A DNA stretch of 5,073 nt from Phycisphaeraceae bacterium (GTDB lineage Bacteria; Planctomycetota; Phycisphaerae; Phycisphaerales; Phycisphaeraceae). Both the position numbers and the translations under genes were made by a program. Positions 4,996 through 5,073 of the stretch are shown piece after piece (the stretch's first letter is position 1; every line of letters begins with the position of its first letter). The notes below the pieces were generated by a model. The model was given only the letters and a program-made list of their open reading frames with translations, was not told where the DNA came from and searched no databases. The stretch covers positions 1 to 5,073 of the forward strand of contig SKPT01000410.1 of the NCBI GenBank assembly GCA_007119405.1, in the 5' to 3' direction.

Positions 4996-5026
4996 GTAGG
5001 GTGGGTAGAGCGAAGCGAAACCCACC
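4996..5026 (+). repeat. R2 repeat, full copy
   Basis: It starts GTAGGGTGGGTAGAGCG and forms a hairpin GGTGGGT (5000-5006) with ACCCACC (5020-5026) around a 13-nt loop AGAGCGAAGCGAA. It follows R1 copy D by 16 bp, the same order as the R1 tail and R2 fragment at 3586-3629, although the R2 orientation differs there. It also pairs with the copy at 5055-5073. Confidence 0.75.
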
Positions 5027-5054
5027 ACGATGCTCGTAGATCCAAGGCAAGACC

Positions 5055-5073
5055 GGTGGGTTTCGCTTCGCTC
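5055..5073 (-). repeat. R2 repeat, inverted copy cut by the window end
   Basis: GGTGGGTTTCGCTTCGCTC is the exact reverse complement of 5008-5026 over all 19 bases up to the window end. The two copies make an inverted repeat with a 28-bp spacer (5027-5054), and the arms probably extend further to the right. Confidence 0.75.

Noticed and set aside
3586..5026. Repeats as a CRISPR array or transposon ends.
   Set aside because: Copies alternate in orientation with irregular spacing, are palindromic and diverged, and there is no transposase or evident target duplication in the window.

Overview
The window is a GC-rich (well over 60%) bacterial chromosome segment holding five protein genes and an unusually repeat-rich 3' third. 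The gene content fits a Planctomycetota-type genome, possibly a Phycisphaerae-like lineage: a formylglycine-type sulfatase, an aldo/keto reductase, a phosphoribosyltransferase beside a dienelactone-hydrolase-like protein, and short palindromic repeats in most gaps. That assignment is inference from gene content and style; there is no marker gene.

Layout. At 1-1115 a minus-strand pair encodes a PRPP-binding phosphoribosyltransferase-family protein followed by the N-terminal third of an alpha/beta hydrolase that runs off the left edge. These two domains are often found as one fused protein; here they are separate genes with a small hairpin between them. A divergent region (1116-1223) separates them from a plus-strand pair, a DkgB-like aldo/keto reductase (1224-2057) and a type I sulfatase (2126-3550). 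The reductase/sulfatase pair could act on sulfated sugars and the aldehydes or keto-sugars released from them, but no substrate can be read from the sequence. The sulfatase carries the Cys that is converted to formylglycine and shows no signal peptide.

From 3551 to 3999 there is no protein gene. This stretch holds truncated and full copies of two short palindromic repeat families (R1 and R2 here), then an AT-richer promoter-like segment, then a strong two-hairpin intrinsic terminator. Together these suggest an unidentified small RNA of about 125 nt (3809-3934), transcribed towards the 3' end of comF. A comF-family gene (4000-4773, minus strand) follows, with a very good sigma70-type promoter so close to its ATG that its mRNA should be leaderless. 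The reductase has a weaker promoter in the same position.

From 4774 to the right edge there is no gene: only the comF promoter and further R1 and R2 copies. R1 occurs as two inverted pairs, one on each side of the small RNA/comF block, and R2 forms a long inverted repeat cut by the window end. The most interesting parts are the candidate small RNA and the symmetric repeat arrangement around comF.
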